Assembly (NCBI RefSeq): GCF_016804325.1
Contig: NZ_CP043627.1
Coordinates: forward strand, 5,563,001-5,627,000
Direction of reading: 5' to 3'
Origin: Methylobacterium aquaticum
Lineage (GTDB): Bacteria > Pseudomonadota > Alphaproteobacteria > Rhizobiales > Beijerinckiaceae
Length of the DNA: 64,000 nt
The notes beneath the pieces were generated by a model. The model was not told where the DNA came from and made no database searches. It worked only from the letters and a program-made list of their open reading frames with translations. Positions 44,923-53,193 of the stretch are shown one piece after another (the stretch's first letter is position 1; each line of letters opens with the position of its first letter). The position numbers and the translations under genes were made by a program.

Positions 44923-45174
44923 ATGCCACCCATCAAGATCACCGACGACAACGCGCGCTTCATCAATACGACGGCTCGCTTCGACGATGACGGTACAGCC
45001 GTGATGGATGGCGAGATCGCTTTTAATATGGCTGGCGTCGAAATGATTATTCCATTCAATGGCGCCAAATCAAAGAAAGACGCTCTCAAAGTTGCCGCCG
45101 GAGAGCTTGAAAGACGAGCAAAAATTCTGATTAATCTTTCCGGGCACTATATTCCGAAGATTGACGCATCATGA
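44923..45174 (+). CDS. Phage hypothetical protein (83 residues)
   Basis: MPPIKITDDNARFINTTARF, then a beta-rich section with VEMIIPFNGAKSKKDALKVAAGEL. It starts 33 bp after the Arc-like gene and is co-directional, probably in its transcript. No family recognised. Its end overlaps the convergent 71-residue gene. Confidence 0.6.
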   Translation: MPPIKITDDNARFINTTARFDDDGTAVMDGEIAFNMAGVEMIIPFNGAKSKKDALKVAAGELERRAKILINLSGHYIPKIDAS

Positions 45175-45346
45175 CATCCAGCCGAGCGCCGAGTTCCGCA
45201 TCTGCGATCTCTCGCGCTTCTCGGCGGCGCTCTTCGGCATACTCGCGATCCCACGCAGCCTGCCGCGCCCGCGAAAGCAGGTCGGACGGCAGCGCCGACA
45301 GCATCGCCATCAGCAGGTCGGGGGTGCTCGGCGTAGGCTCGGTCAT
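45131..45346 (-). CDS. Phage hypothetical protein (71 residues)
   Basis: LLMAMLSALPSDLLSRARQAAWDREYAEERRREAREIADAEL (quoted only in part: DLLSRARQAAWDREYAEE) is a charged amphipathic helix. Convergent overlap of 44 bp with the preceding plus-strand gene. No family recognised; possible but weaker than its neighbours. Confidence 0.45.
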   Translation of the reverse strand: MTEPTPSTPDLLMAMLSALPSDLLSRARQAAWDREYAEERRREAREIADAELGARLDVMMRQSSEYSARKD

Positions 45347-45436
45347 GTCCGGATCTATGAGTGGGGCGGCTTCGTTAGGCCGACCCTATCACTGGGCGTC
45401 CAGTTTGGACAGCGGGCCGCCTTGCGGATACGGTGA

Positions 45437-45793
45437 GTGATGCGCTCCGCCGACCACCTCTGGCCTTGGATCGCCATGGCCCTCCTGCTGCCAATCGCGC
45501 CCTCGCAGGCCATGGCCGACCAGAAGACCGGGTTCGTCCTCGACAACCCAGATGATCCTGCTGTGGCAGCCTACTTCGTTGGGCTAGTCGAGGGGATTGA
45601 ATGGACAGTCTCTGTTGTAAAAGACAAGCGGCAGTATCCATATTGCCCGCCGCTAAATTTAGCCATCACAAAAGAACAATACGTTTCAATCTTGCGTCGA
45701 GAGGTCGAAAGACAGCCGGATCTACGTAATGCCTTTGCTGGATACACAATGCTCAGAGCGCTGAAAAATGCATTCCCTTGCCTGGAAAAGTGA
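45437..45793 (+). CDS. Secreted Rap1a/Tai-like protein (prophage cargo)
   Basis: 118 residues from a GTG at 45437 (ATG at 45440). Signal peptide WPWIAMALLLPIAPSQAMA. The mature domain has YFVGLVEGIEW, YPYCPPLNLAITKEQYV, LRREVERQPDL and ALKNAFPCLEK, the same C-P-P and AFPC end as in Rap1a/Tai proteins and in the chromosomal relative at 5397-5885. The gene is AT-rich in its middle, unlike neighbours. Its place in an immI-like region, where P22 has superinfection-exclusion genes, suggests a periplasmic role in the lysogen. Confidence 0.62.
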   Translation: MMRSADHLWPWIAMALLLPIAPSQAMADQKTGFVLDNPDDPAVAAYFVGLVEGIEWTVSVVKDKRQYPYCPPLNLAITKEQYVSILRREVERQPDLRNAFAGYTMLRALKNAFPCLEK

Positions 45794-45796
45794 GGG

Positions 45797-45988
45797 ATGG
45801 AAGACGGCCCCACCCCTGAATCCCTCTTCGCCGACGGTGGCGTGATGAGGCTCGCCATCCTCATCGCATCGCTCGTGCTCACGCACATCTATTACGCCGA
45901 GGGTGGAAAGCTCCTCCACCCTATCGTCGATCCCGTGATCGATCGTCTGCTTGGGCTCGCGCCACCGCCGGCACCGCCGCCGAGATGA
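45797..45988 (+). CDS. Small membrane protein next to the Rap1a-like gene
   Basis: 63 residues, ATG 3 bp after the previous stop. One membrane helix (MRLAILIASLVLTHIYYA) and a Pro-rich end (LAPPPAPPPR). It overlaps the convergent ejection-protein gene by 68 bp. Possibly an inner-membrane partner or exclusion protein; no family recognised. Confidence 0.5.
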   Translation: MEDGPTPESLFADGGVMRLAILIASLVLTHIYYAEGGKLLHPIVDPVIDRLLGLAPPPAPPPR

Positions 45989-47993
45989 TGCCGCGGCCGA
46001 TCTGTGCGCCTCTCTGCGTCCGGCCGGCTTCCTGCTGCCCGAGCCGCAGCAGCAACGTCAGCGCTTCGTTGCGCCGCCCCTCCATCAGCAGGCGGGCAAG
46101 GTTCTGCCGTACCGCCTCGGTGTTGCCGTTGAGGCTGGCAGCGCCGCGGGCGAGGGTGTCCCGCATCGCGCCGCCGAAGTTGCCGGCCAGGAGCTTCGCC
46201 AGAAGGCCGGCATCCACCCCGACATCGGCGTTGTCCGCCAAGTTTTCGGCGGTCTTCGAGTTGCCCAGCGCCTCCGCTCGGTTGGCGAACATCTCGTTCT
46301 CGCGCCCGAGCTGCCGCGTCAGCGCCTCGACCTTGTCGGGGCGGGTGAAGGCCTGAAGTTCCGCCTGCGCCGCATCGGAGCCGAACTGGCGCGCCTTGTT
46401 CACGCCTTCCGCGGCGCGCTCGACCCGGCCAAGCACCGGATCCGCGTAGCCGACGCGAAACCCTTGCTTGGCGGGCTCGCTCATACCCTCGAATTGCGCG
46501 ATATTGTCGGCCGCCCGCGCCCGCCCGGCACCCGCCTGGCGCCCCATCGCGACCGCGTCCTTGATCTCCATCGGGCCGGCATACATCGCGCGGGCTTTCG
46601 CGAAGTCGGGGTTCAGGTTGTCGACCTCGTTGAGGAACGCGCGCCGCACCTGATCGATCGCGCGCCCCTTCTCGTCGAGAACGAGCCGGCCCGTCACCTT
46701 GTCGCGGTACTGCTCCAGGATGTCGTCGATGCCCTTCTTGATGACGTTGACGGTGCGCATGTTCGGCACCTGCAGCAGCACTGGCTCCCCGAGTTCGTCG
46801 AAGCGCTCCACGATGTCGAAGGGGTCGAACTTCTTGCCGGCCGCGAGAGACTCCAGGCGCTGGATCTCGATGCCCCGGCGGATGCCCTGTTTGGTGATCG
46901 GGTCCTTCAGGAATTCATTCAGCCGATCCGACCAGACGGGCGCCTGCGACAGCGCCTTCTCGTAGAACGGCTCCGAGGCGTCGCGGGCCCAGGAATAGAG
47001 GTCCCCGGTCTGGCCGCGCGCGGTCTGCGGCGCCTCGAATGCTTCCGTGACAGCCTCGCCGATGCGCCGGGCCTGCCCGCCCTGGCGGTCGTTCAGGAAT
47101 TCGCGCAGGTCGGTGCGCCCTTGGCCCGGGTTTTTGGACACAACGGCACCAAGCCGGGCCCCGTCGTAGCCGAGGGCATCAAGAAGCCGGTATTCGCCCT
47201 GACCATCGGCCGCCGCTTGGCCGATCCGGTCGGCGATCTGTTCCGGGGTCTGGCCGGAGCGCGCCGCCGCACGGCCGACCTGGCGCTCGGCGTATCCGGC
47301 TGGATCGACGCGGGCCGTGATGTTCGAGAGGATCGGGCCCGCCACGGTGCCCAGCGCAGCGCCCGCGAGCGGCAAGGCGCCACCGAGGGCCGCGCCGACG
47401 GCCGCCCCCTTGCCAGCCTCAGCCAGCCGACCGACGCCGTCGCCCTCGGCTGCGCCCGACACGGCGCCGAGGGCGAGGCCATCGATTGCCCCGCCCGCCG
47501 CCGCGCCGCCGAGACTGCCGAGTCGCGCCTGCGCCGCCGGGATGGCGGTGACCCCGGCCTTCGCGAGACCCGCGCCCGCACCCACGTTGCCGGCAAGCTC
47601 CATGGCCGTGCCGAGGCCGCCATTGTCGCGGCGCCCGTCCTCGAGTTCCAGATCCTCGCGCGCCTTGGCGTAGGCGTAACCCTCACGCGGGTCGAGCGTG
47701 CCGCGCTTCACCATCTCCACGGGCGTCATGAGCCCGGCCAGAACCTCGTCTGCGGTGCCGAGAGATGCGCCCTGGAGCCATTGCCGGGCTGTGCCGGCGC
47801 GGCGCTCCAGGCCGGCGGCCCGCTGCGCATCGATCTCACCTCGCACCTGGGTGCGGATCGGGTCCGGCGCCGAGGTCGGCGCCATCCTGCCCGCCCGCTG
47901 GTCCGCGGTCGCCAGCGGCGCATCCTCCCACCAGCCCTTCGCAGGCGGGACCGTCGATGCCAGGGGGGCGGCCTCCCACCAATTCTGCGTCAC
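45921..47993 (-). CDS. Phage DNA-ejection (internal virion) protein
   Basis: 690 residues. It starts MTQNWWEAAPLA with repeated WWEDAPL, then has an Ala/Gly-rich section with several weakly hydrophobic stretches (ALGAVSGAAEGDGVG, AAVGAALGGALPLAGAALG) and long amphipathic helices (FDPFDIVERFDELGE, LTRQLGRENEMFANRAEALG). This composition is typical of P22 gp16/gp20-like proteins that leave the capsid and form a channel. Its start overlaps the stop of the 975-residue protein (ATGA). Confidence 0.75.
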   Translation of the reverse strand: MTQNWWEAAPLASTVPPAKGWWEDAPLATADQRAGRMAPTSAPDPIRTQVRGEIDAQRAAGLERRAGTARQWLQGASLGTADEVLAGLMTPVEMVKRGTLDPREGYAYAKAREDLELEDGRRDNGGLGTAMELAGNVGAGAGLAKAGVTAIPAAQARLGSLGGAAAGGAIDGLALGAVSGAAEGDGVGRLAEAGKGAAVGAALGGALPLAGAALGTVAGPILSNITARVDPAGYAERQVGRAAARSGQTPEQIADRIGQAAADGQGEYRLLDALGYDGARLGAVVSKNPGQGRTDLREFLNDRQGGQARRIGEAVTEAFEAPQTARGQTGDLYSWARDASEPFYEKALSQAPVWSDRLNEFLKDPITKQGIRRGIEIQRLESLAAGKKFDPFDIVERFDELGEPVLLQVPNMRTVNVIKKGIDDILEQYRDKVTGRLVLDEKGRAIDQVRRAFLNEVDNLNPDFAKARAMYAGPMEIKDAVAMGRQAGAGRARAADNIAQFEGMSEPAKQGFRVGYADPVLGRVERAAEGVNKARQFGSDAAQAELQAFTRPDKVEALTRQLGRENEMFANRAEALGNSKTAENLADNADVGVDAGLLAKLLAGNFGGAMRDTLARGAASLNGNTEAVRQNLARLLMEGRRNEALTLLLRLGQQEAGRTQRGAQIGRGIISAAVPAVARAQADDRSRDRR

Positions 47994-50917
47994 GGCTTCA
48001 CCCTCATCTTGCCCTGGGGATCGATGAACCGGGAGCCCGAGGGCATGCCGGCGTAGTCCTCAGGCGTCTTGGGCTGGTAGATGCGGCCCGCGCCGGCCGG
48101 CGGCGAACCGCCCGACGGGGGAGCGTCCTGCGGGGCGGGCGCCGGCGCGCCGGTCTGCATCCCCTGCGGCGTCTCTCGCCCGGGCTTGTAATAGGTCCCG
48201 CCGCGAAGGTCGTTCACGCGGGCCTGCTCGAACCCGAGGCGGCTCTGCACCTTGGCGATGGTGTTGTTGATGACCTGCTCGCGCAGTTCGCGAGGCATCC
48301 CGGAGATACCCTGGATGTCCTTCAGGGCGGCCCGCTCGCCCTCGGTCGGGTTGCCGCCGAAGATCGCCTTGAGGCTATCGAGCATCTGCGTCGACATCAG
48401 GTTGTCGAACTCGCGAGTCGCCAGCGAGCCCTCGCGATCGGCGATGGCGTCCGGGACCATGCCGTCCGGCAGGGACGATCCGAGCCAGGCGCGCGACCCG
48501 GCGGTGTAGCCCTCGTAGGCCTTCGGGCTCAGACCCAGCGCCCGGTTGAGGGAGTTGAGCGCGGTCTGGTGGGACAGGATGCTGTCCTCGCCTTCGCGGA
48601 TCGCCTGCTTGTCGGCAGCGGTGAGCGCCTGCTGGTTCTCCTTCGGAAGCGAGCCCGACAGGATATAGTCGCGATAGCGAGGGTCGTTCGGGTCCTGGCC
48701 GGCACCGAGGACGCCCTGGCGGCGCTGCTCCCGCTTCACAGCGTCGTCGTTCTCCGGCTTGCCGGCGGCGGTGCCTGCGGCCTGCGCCTGCGCGCGGGCC
48801 TGGATGGTCGCCGGGTCCTTGTCGCCACCCTGGACCGGGACCAGCGCCCCGTCGGCGCCCCGGTTGTAGCCCTCGGGGGCCACGAACTGGCCCGTCAGGA
48901 TCTTGTTGAACACCTCCGGGGTCGATCCGACCGACATGGCGAAGTCGTCGCTGATCGGCGTGCCGAGCTTGGCGAAGTGGTTCTTGGCGAACTGCGCGTT
49001 CGCCGTGAGGCTGCGCTGCCCCTGCTGGAGCTTCTGCATCTCGACGGCCTGCTTCGCCCGGGCGAGACCCTGGGCGGCGGAGGCGTTCTGCATCGCGACG
49101 CCGTTCTGCACGCCGGTCGCAAACCCGCGGGTGATCCCGGGCGTCGACATCAGCCCTGTGCCGATGCCGATCAGCATGTCCGAGTTGTTGCCGATCCAGC
49201 CTGAGACCTTGTCCCAGGTCGAGGGTTCGGCGGCAGAGGGCGCCGCGGCCTGCGCCGGCGGCCGGATGTCGAGCGGCTGGCCCGGGTCCGCGCTGCTGCC
49301 GAACTCGGGCGGCCGCGGGGGCGGGAGGGGCGCGTTCGTCATGGCGGCGGACGGGGAGGGCGTCGGAGCAGCGCGGGCGGGCGCGACCGGACGCGGAACG
49401 CTCGCGGTCGAAGCGGGCTCCTGCGGTGGGAGCGGCAGGCCAGCGCCGACCGAGCCCGGGCCGAACCCGGATTGCGTGGCGGCCGGGGCCGATGCCCGGG
49501 GCGCCAGGCCAGCAAAGCTGAAGGGGGCGACCGGCGCGGGCTCGGACTGCGGCGCCTCGGCAGGGGCGGGCGTCGCCTGCGCGGGCGTCCGGCCGGCGAG
49601 GGCCTGCATGCCGCGGGCGAGCGAGAGCTGATCGGCGAGCGACATCGACCCGGCATCCTCGCTGCGCGGTCGCCCGAAAGCCGCATCGAAATCGGGCATG
49701 AAGCTGAAGGCGCGCGCGCCGGCTGCCATGGGGGAAGCTCCAGAGGATGAGGGTGCGGCCTGGGCGTCGCCCGGGGAGAGGGCGGCGGCGCCAGCCAGCC
49801 CGGCGGCTGCCGGTGCGCCGGCATAGAGAAGCTGGTCGGGGGCGTAGTAGCTGCGCACCCGACCGGGGGTGAGGGCAACGACCTGGTCGTGGCCGCCATG
49901 CTCCGCCAGCCCGCGAATAACAGCGGTGTCCAACCCCTCGGCCCTGGCTCGCGCGATGGCGGCGCCGAGGTAGCCGTGGCCGAAGGTGGCGCCAGGTAGC
50001 GGCTCTGCGGGCAGGCCCATGTCGGCGAGCTGCTGATTGATGGCCCGGGACTGCTCCCGGCTGGCGAGGAAATCGTCGCGCCAGCCGTTGCGGAGCGCGT
50101 CGGCCGAGGCGATGTCACGGGCTGTCGGCGGCCCGGGACGCTCGCCGAGCACGGCCGCTCGCGCCTCGTCGCCGAACCGCGGGTCGCGCTCGATTAGGTC
50201 AGGAATGTCGTAGACGGCCGTTTTCCCCGGCTCGACGGTGGTGCGATAGACCCGCGGCCCGGCCGCTGCGCCGGCCCCATCGCCACCCCCGGCATAGAAG
50301 TTGGCTGTGGGCGCGTCCGGGGTCAGGAAGAGCGCGCCCGCCTCGCTGTTGCGCTCCGCGCCCTTGAGCGCATTCGGGTCGAACCGGGCGAAGTCTGGTC
50401 CGGCCTCGCTGCCGTGGTAGAGGTTCCAGCGGGCGGCGCCGGGATCGACCTGACGAACGGCGGGCTTGGCAGAGGCCGAAGGCGAGAAGCCGCCGAGTGC
50501 GCTTTCCAGGGCCGCGAGGGGATCGGCTTCCTTGGCAGAGGCTCCGCCGAAGGATCGGATGGCGCCTGACGGCACCTTGAACGGCAGAGACCCTGTCATC
50601 GCAAGCCCAGCGATGCCCGCGCCAGCGCCCATCGCCTCGTCGCTGACGTGCCCGGTTGCCGGGTCGAAGATGGGCAGGTCCCCGTCGAGGGCTCTCTTCG
50701 GCGCCGTCGCAGCATCAAGGAGGCCCTGGGCGGCGTTGCCGGCCACGACACCGACAGCCCGCGACAGGTTTTTGCCCTCGACCGTCGGCTGCACCGAGCC
50801 ATCGCGTCGGGGGTCCACCGGCATCTGCCCGGGGGCGAGCCCGACAGGGGTGGCTTCGTCGTCGGGAGAAGCCGGGATCACCGGCCAGGGCGCGAAGCCG
50901 AACGGAGCGCGGGCCAT
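47990..50917 (-). CDS. Large DNA-ejection protein with an ART-PolyVal-like domain
   Basis: 975 residues. Residues 165-361 look like an ADP-ribosyltransferase of the polyvalent-protein type: WNLYHGSEAGPDFARFDP (His168), AGALFLTPDAPTANFYAGG (195-213), and HGGHDQVVALTPGRVRSYYAP (340-360). These match in order the YHG, GIYFTD and DQYVVFDP-QIKS blocks. Pro/Ala low-complexity follows (about 380-580), and the C-terminal 330 residues carry the phage-typical AIFGGNPTEGERAAL block. It would be carried in the virion and delivered with the DNA. Catalytic residues are partly seen; activity is unproven. It overlaps the next gene by 4 bp and the S74 gene precedes it by 1 bp. Confidence 0.72.
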   Translation of the reverse strand: MARAPFGFAPWPVIPASPDDEATPVGLAPGQMPVDPRRDGSVQPTVEGKNLSRAVGVVAGNAAQGLLDAATAPKRALDGDLPIFDPATGHVSDEAMGAGAGIAGLAMTGSLPFKVPSGAIRSFGGASAKEADPLAALESALGGFSPSASAKPAVRQVDPGAARWNLYHGSEAGPDFARFDPNALKGAERNSEAGALFLTPDAPTANFYAGGGDGAGAAAGPRVYRTTVEPGKTAVYDIPDLIERDPRFGDEARAAVLGERPGPPTARDIASADALRNGWRDDFLASREQSRAINQQLADMGLPAEPLPGATFGHGYLGAAIARARAEGLDTAVIRGLAEHGGHDQVVALTPGRVRSYYAPDQLLYAGAPAAAGLAGAAALSPGDAQAAPSSSGASPMAAGARAFSFMPDFDAAFGRPRSEDAGSMSLADQLSLARGMQALAGRTPAQATPAPAEAPQSEPAPVAPFSFAGLAPRASAPAATQSGFGPGSVGAGLPLPPQEPASTASVPRPVAPARAAPTPSPSAAMTNAPLPPPRPPEFGSSADPGQPLDIRPPAQAAAPSAAEPSTWDKVSGWIGNNSDMLIGIGTGLMSTPGITRGFATGVQNGVAMQNASAAQGLARAKQAVEMQKLQQGQRSLTANAQFAKNHFAKLGTPISDDFAMSVGSTPEVFNKILTGQFVAPEGYNRGADGALVPVQGGDKDPATIQARAQAQAAGTAAGKPENDDAVKREQRRQGVLGAGQDPNDPRYRDYILSGSLPKENQQALTAADKQAIREGEDSILSHQTALNSLNRALGLSPKAYEGYTAGSRAWLGSSLPDGMVPDAIADREGSLATREFDNLMSTQMLDSLKAIFGGNPTEGERAALKDIQGISGMPRELREQVINNTIAKVQSRLGFEQARVNDLRGGTYYKPGRETPQGMQTGAPAPAPQDAPPSGGSPPAGAGRIYQPKTPEDYAGMPSGSRFIDPQGKMRVKP

Positions 50918-50918
50918 G

Positions 50919-52472
50919 TCAGGCCCTCCGGGCGCGGCGGGTGGCCTTGTCGTAATCGACCATCAGGAGGCCGTGCGGCCCCTCGACGACCGCCTCGGGC
51001 GTGACCTGGGCCACGTCCTGCGCCATGAGGCCGATCTGCATCTTCGGGTCGCCCTTGTAGCGGTAGGCGTAGAGCTGCTGGCCGTCATAGGTCTCGCCGA
51101 CGGGCGAGATGTCCTCCTTGGCGCGCTCGTCGGAGGTCATGGAGGCCACGATGCTCGGCAGCGCCGCGAAGCCGCTCGCTCCGCTGCTGGTACGCCCCAT
51201 CAAGCCCGCGGCGGTCGTCGCCGCACCCAAGATGCTCTGGAACACGCCCGGGTTCGGCGTCTCGGTCCGCGAGACGCTGTTGCCGACTACGCTGCCGCCC
51301 AGGCCCGCGATCGGCAGGATCGTGTTCGCGTAGGCGGCGAGGTTCTTGAGCGGCGCGCCGGCCGTCTCGTCGAACTTCGCCATGTCGGCGTTGAGCTGGT
51401 CCTGCCGGGCGGCGTCCTGCACCGCGCCGGTCTGCGCCAGCGTCCGGCCGGGGGCGAGGAGGCTTTCCTGGATGCCCGGGATCGCCGAGATGCCGGCGAG
51501 CGCGGCCGCCCGGTCGCCCGAGGCGAGACCGGCGAGGCCCGAGGCGCGGGTCGCGCCGATGTTCGCGTTCGTGGCCTGCTGCCCGGCGAGCGCCGTCGCG
51601 CCCGCAAGCCCCGCGGCGTCACCCGCCATGCCGAGATGCGCGCCCTGGACCGCGAGGCCGGCATTCTGCGCCTGAACCCCGCCGAGGCTGCCGAGGAGGC
51701 TCGATGCGAGCCCGGTCCGGGCGTTGGCCGCGCTGTCGATCGCGCTGGCGGCCTGCGCCTGGCGGGCGCGCTCCTGGTCGTAGTCCTGGTAGCGCAGCGC
51801 GTTCTCGTTCGCCGAGACGGCGTCCGACACCGCGTTCTGCATCATGCCGGAGCCGTAGCGGCCGCTCGCCGCCATCTGCGCGGCGACCTTGGAGGCGGCG
51901 GCGTTGCTCGAGCGCTGCGCCACTGCGTCGAGGTAGGGGTTCGCGCCGCCGAGGTATTTCCCGTTGGCGACATCCTGGAGCGAGCGCTGGGTCTGGCTCG
52001 GCCCGGCCATCCCGTCGACGAGGCCCTGGAAGCTGGCCCCGGTGGTGACGGTGTTGCCGCCGGCGAGCCGGTTGCCGACCTGCTGCGCGGCACCGTTCGG
52101 GCTCGCCATCCGGGAGGCGAGGCCGGCGGTCAGGCCGGTATCGATCCCGGAGATGCCGGAATAGGCGTCGGCCGCGGCCTTGGTGCCGGCGGTCTGCCCG
52201 CCCGCGCCCGCCAAGCCCGTCACGAAGGTGTTCGCGTTCTGCGCGGCGCCGATGCCGGCGCTGGCGTTGTCCTTGAGGAAGCCGAGGCCGGCCTGCGTCG
52301 TGTCGCCGAGTCCGGCCACGCGGTCGCCCTGGTAAACCTGGGCGCCCACGCCGTTCATGTAGTGGGCCTGCGAGTCGGTCAGGATCTGCGCGAGCTGCGG
52401 GATCGCCGGCGCCCACGGGTCCCGGTTCTGGGTCGAGGACTCGGTCTTGGTGTTGACCGTCTTGCCGCCCAT
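50919..52472 (-). CDS. Ala/Gly-rich virion protein with a C-terminal S74-like chaperone motif
   Basis: 517 residues from the ATG at 52472 (overlap TGATG with the upstream gene). Most of the chain is Ala/Gly/Gln-rich helices (ANTFVTGLAGAGGQTAG, NEGASGSG type) resembling ejection or tail-needle proteins. The end has TSDERAKEDISPVGETYDG, YAYRYKGDPKMQIGLMAQDV and VVEGPHGLLMVDYDKAT, which matches the intramolecular chaperone (peptidase S74) motif but is shorter than in tailspikes. The motif normally assists trimerisation and then self-cleaves. Confidence 0.75.
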   Translation of the reverse strand: MGGKTVNTKTESSTQNRDPWAPAIPQLAQILTDSQAHYMNGVGAQVYQGDRVAGLGDTTQAGLGFLKDNASAGIGAAQNANTFVTGLAGAGGQTAGTKAAADAYSGISGIDTGLTAGLASRMASPNGAAQQVGNRLAGGNTVTTGASFQGLVDGMAGPSQTQRSLQDVANGKYLGGANPYLDAVAQRSSNAAASKVAAQMAASGRYGSGMMQNAVSDAVSANENALRYQDYDQERARQAQAASAIDSAANARTGLASSLLGSLGGVQAQNAGLAVQGAHLGMAGDAAGLAGATALAGQQATNANIGATRASGLAGLASGDRAAALAGISAIPGIQESLLAPGRTLAQTGAVQDAARQDQLNADMAKFDETAGAPLKNLAAYANTILPIAGLGGSVVGNSVSRTETPNPGVFQSILGAATTAAGLMGRTSSGASGFAALPSIVASMTSDERAKEDISPVGETYDGQQLYAYRYKGDPKMQIGLMAQDVAQVTPEAVVEGPHGLLMVDYDKATRRARRA

Positions 52473-52891
52473 CAGGCCGCTCCGAGCGTCTTGGTGTAGA
52501 GGATGCCCGCCGGGGTCGGCGTGGCGGCGTAATCGGGCAGGAGGCGGGCCCAGCCGCGGCGGCCGATCCACTCGACGGTGGCGCAGCCGAGCCGCCGGGC
52601 ACCGTCCTCGATCTCCGCCAGGGTGTGGCGCCAGGCGCGGGCCTGAGCGCCCCCGACGGCGAGGATCGCGGCGAACCGCCGGCCGTCGTGGTGCTCGGCG
52701 ACCTGGACGACGCCGGCGGCGACCGGGCCGGGCCCGATCAGGACCAGGGTGGCTGAGCCGGCGTCGCAGAGCGCGTGCAGATCGACCACGGTGATGTCCG
52801 AGCCCGGCCGGGCGCAGGCCTGCTCCAGCCACGACTCGACGATCGGCCAGACCTGCGGCAGGTCGGCCGTTGCCACCGAGGAAAGGTGCAT
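52472..52891 (-). CDS. Small phage protein, GNAT-like fold
   Basis: 139 residues from the ATG at 52891, overlapping the previous stop (TGATG). Contains LVLIGPGPVAAGVVQVAEHH, ILAVGGAQARAWRHTLAEIE and ATVEWIGRRGWARLLPDY, the strand-helix order and RRGW-type end of acetyltransferase-like domains seen in phage tail regions. The CoA-binding loop is not convincing; a structural role is possible. Confidence 0.6.
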   Translation of the reverse strand: MHLSSVATADLPQVWPIVESWLEQACARPGSDITVVDLHALCDAGSATLVLIGPGPVAAGVVQVAEHHDGRRFAAILAVGGAQARAWRHTLAEIEDGARRLGCATVEWIGRRGWARLLPDYAATPTPAGILYTKTLGAA

Positions 52892-53193
52892 CAGGGGCGC
52901 CGGAGTTCGTAGCGGAGGGTAGCGCCGGGGGCAGCGGAAAGGTGGCCGAGCACGAAGGAGCCAGTGCGGACCTCGCGCACGAAGGGCTGGGCCGCAGCTG
53001 CGGCGGCAGAGGTCGGAACCGGCACCGGCAGCGAGCCGGGCGCGCAGGCGCGGTCCATCACCTCGGTCTCGGTCGCGCCTGGAGTTAGGGTGATAGAGCC
53101 GGCGCCGATCGCATTCGACCCGCCCGTGGCGAGGTCGCGGACTGCCTGGATGACGAGGCGCAGGTTCGTCTCGCCGAGGCTCGGCACGTTCAC
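52891..53193 (-). CDS. Small virion protein (tail accessory)
   Basis: 100 residues from a GTG at 53193 that overlaps the previous stop (GTGA). LGETNLRLVIQAVRDLATGG and FVREVRTGSFVLGHLSAA are the visible blocks; probably beta-rich. In the position of P22-type tail accessory genes, between the nozzle and ejection genes. No family assigned. Confidence 0.62.
   Translation of the reverse strand: MNVPSLGETNLRLVIQAVRDLATGGSNAIGAGSITLTPGATETEVMDRACAPGSLPVPVPTSAAAAAAQPFVREVRTGSFVLGHLSAAPGATLRYELRRP

Noticed and set aside
45951..48056. Long rightward frame (701 residues) over the ejection protein gene
   Set aside because: Antisense to a gene that is coupled to its neighbours by overlaps; no domain in the rightward frame.
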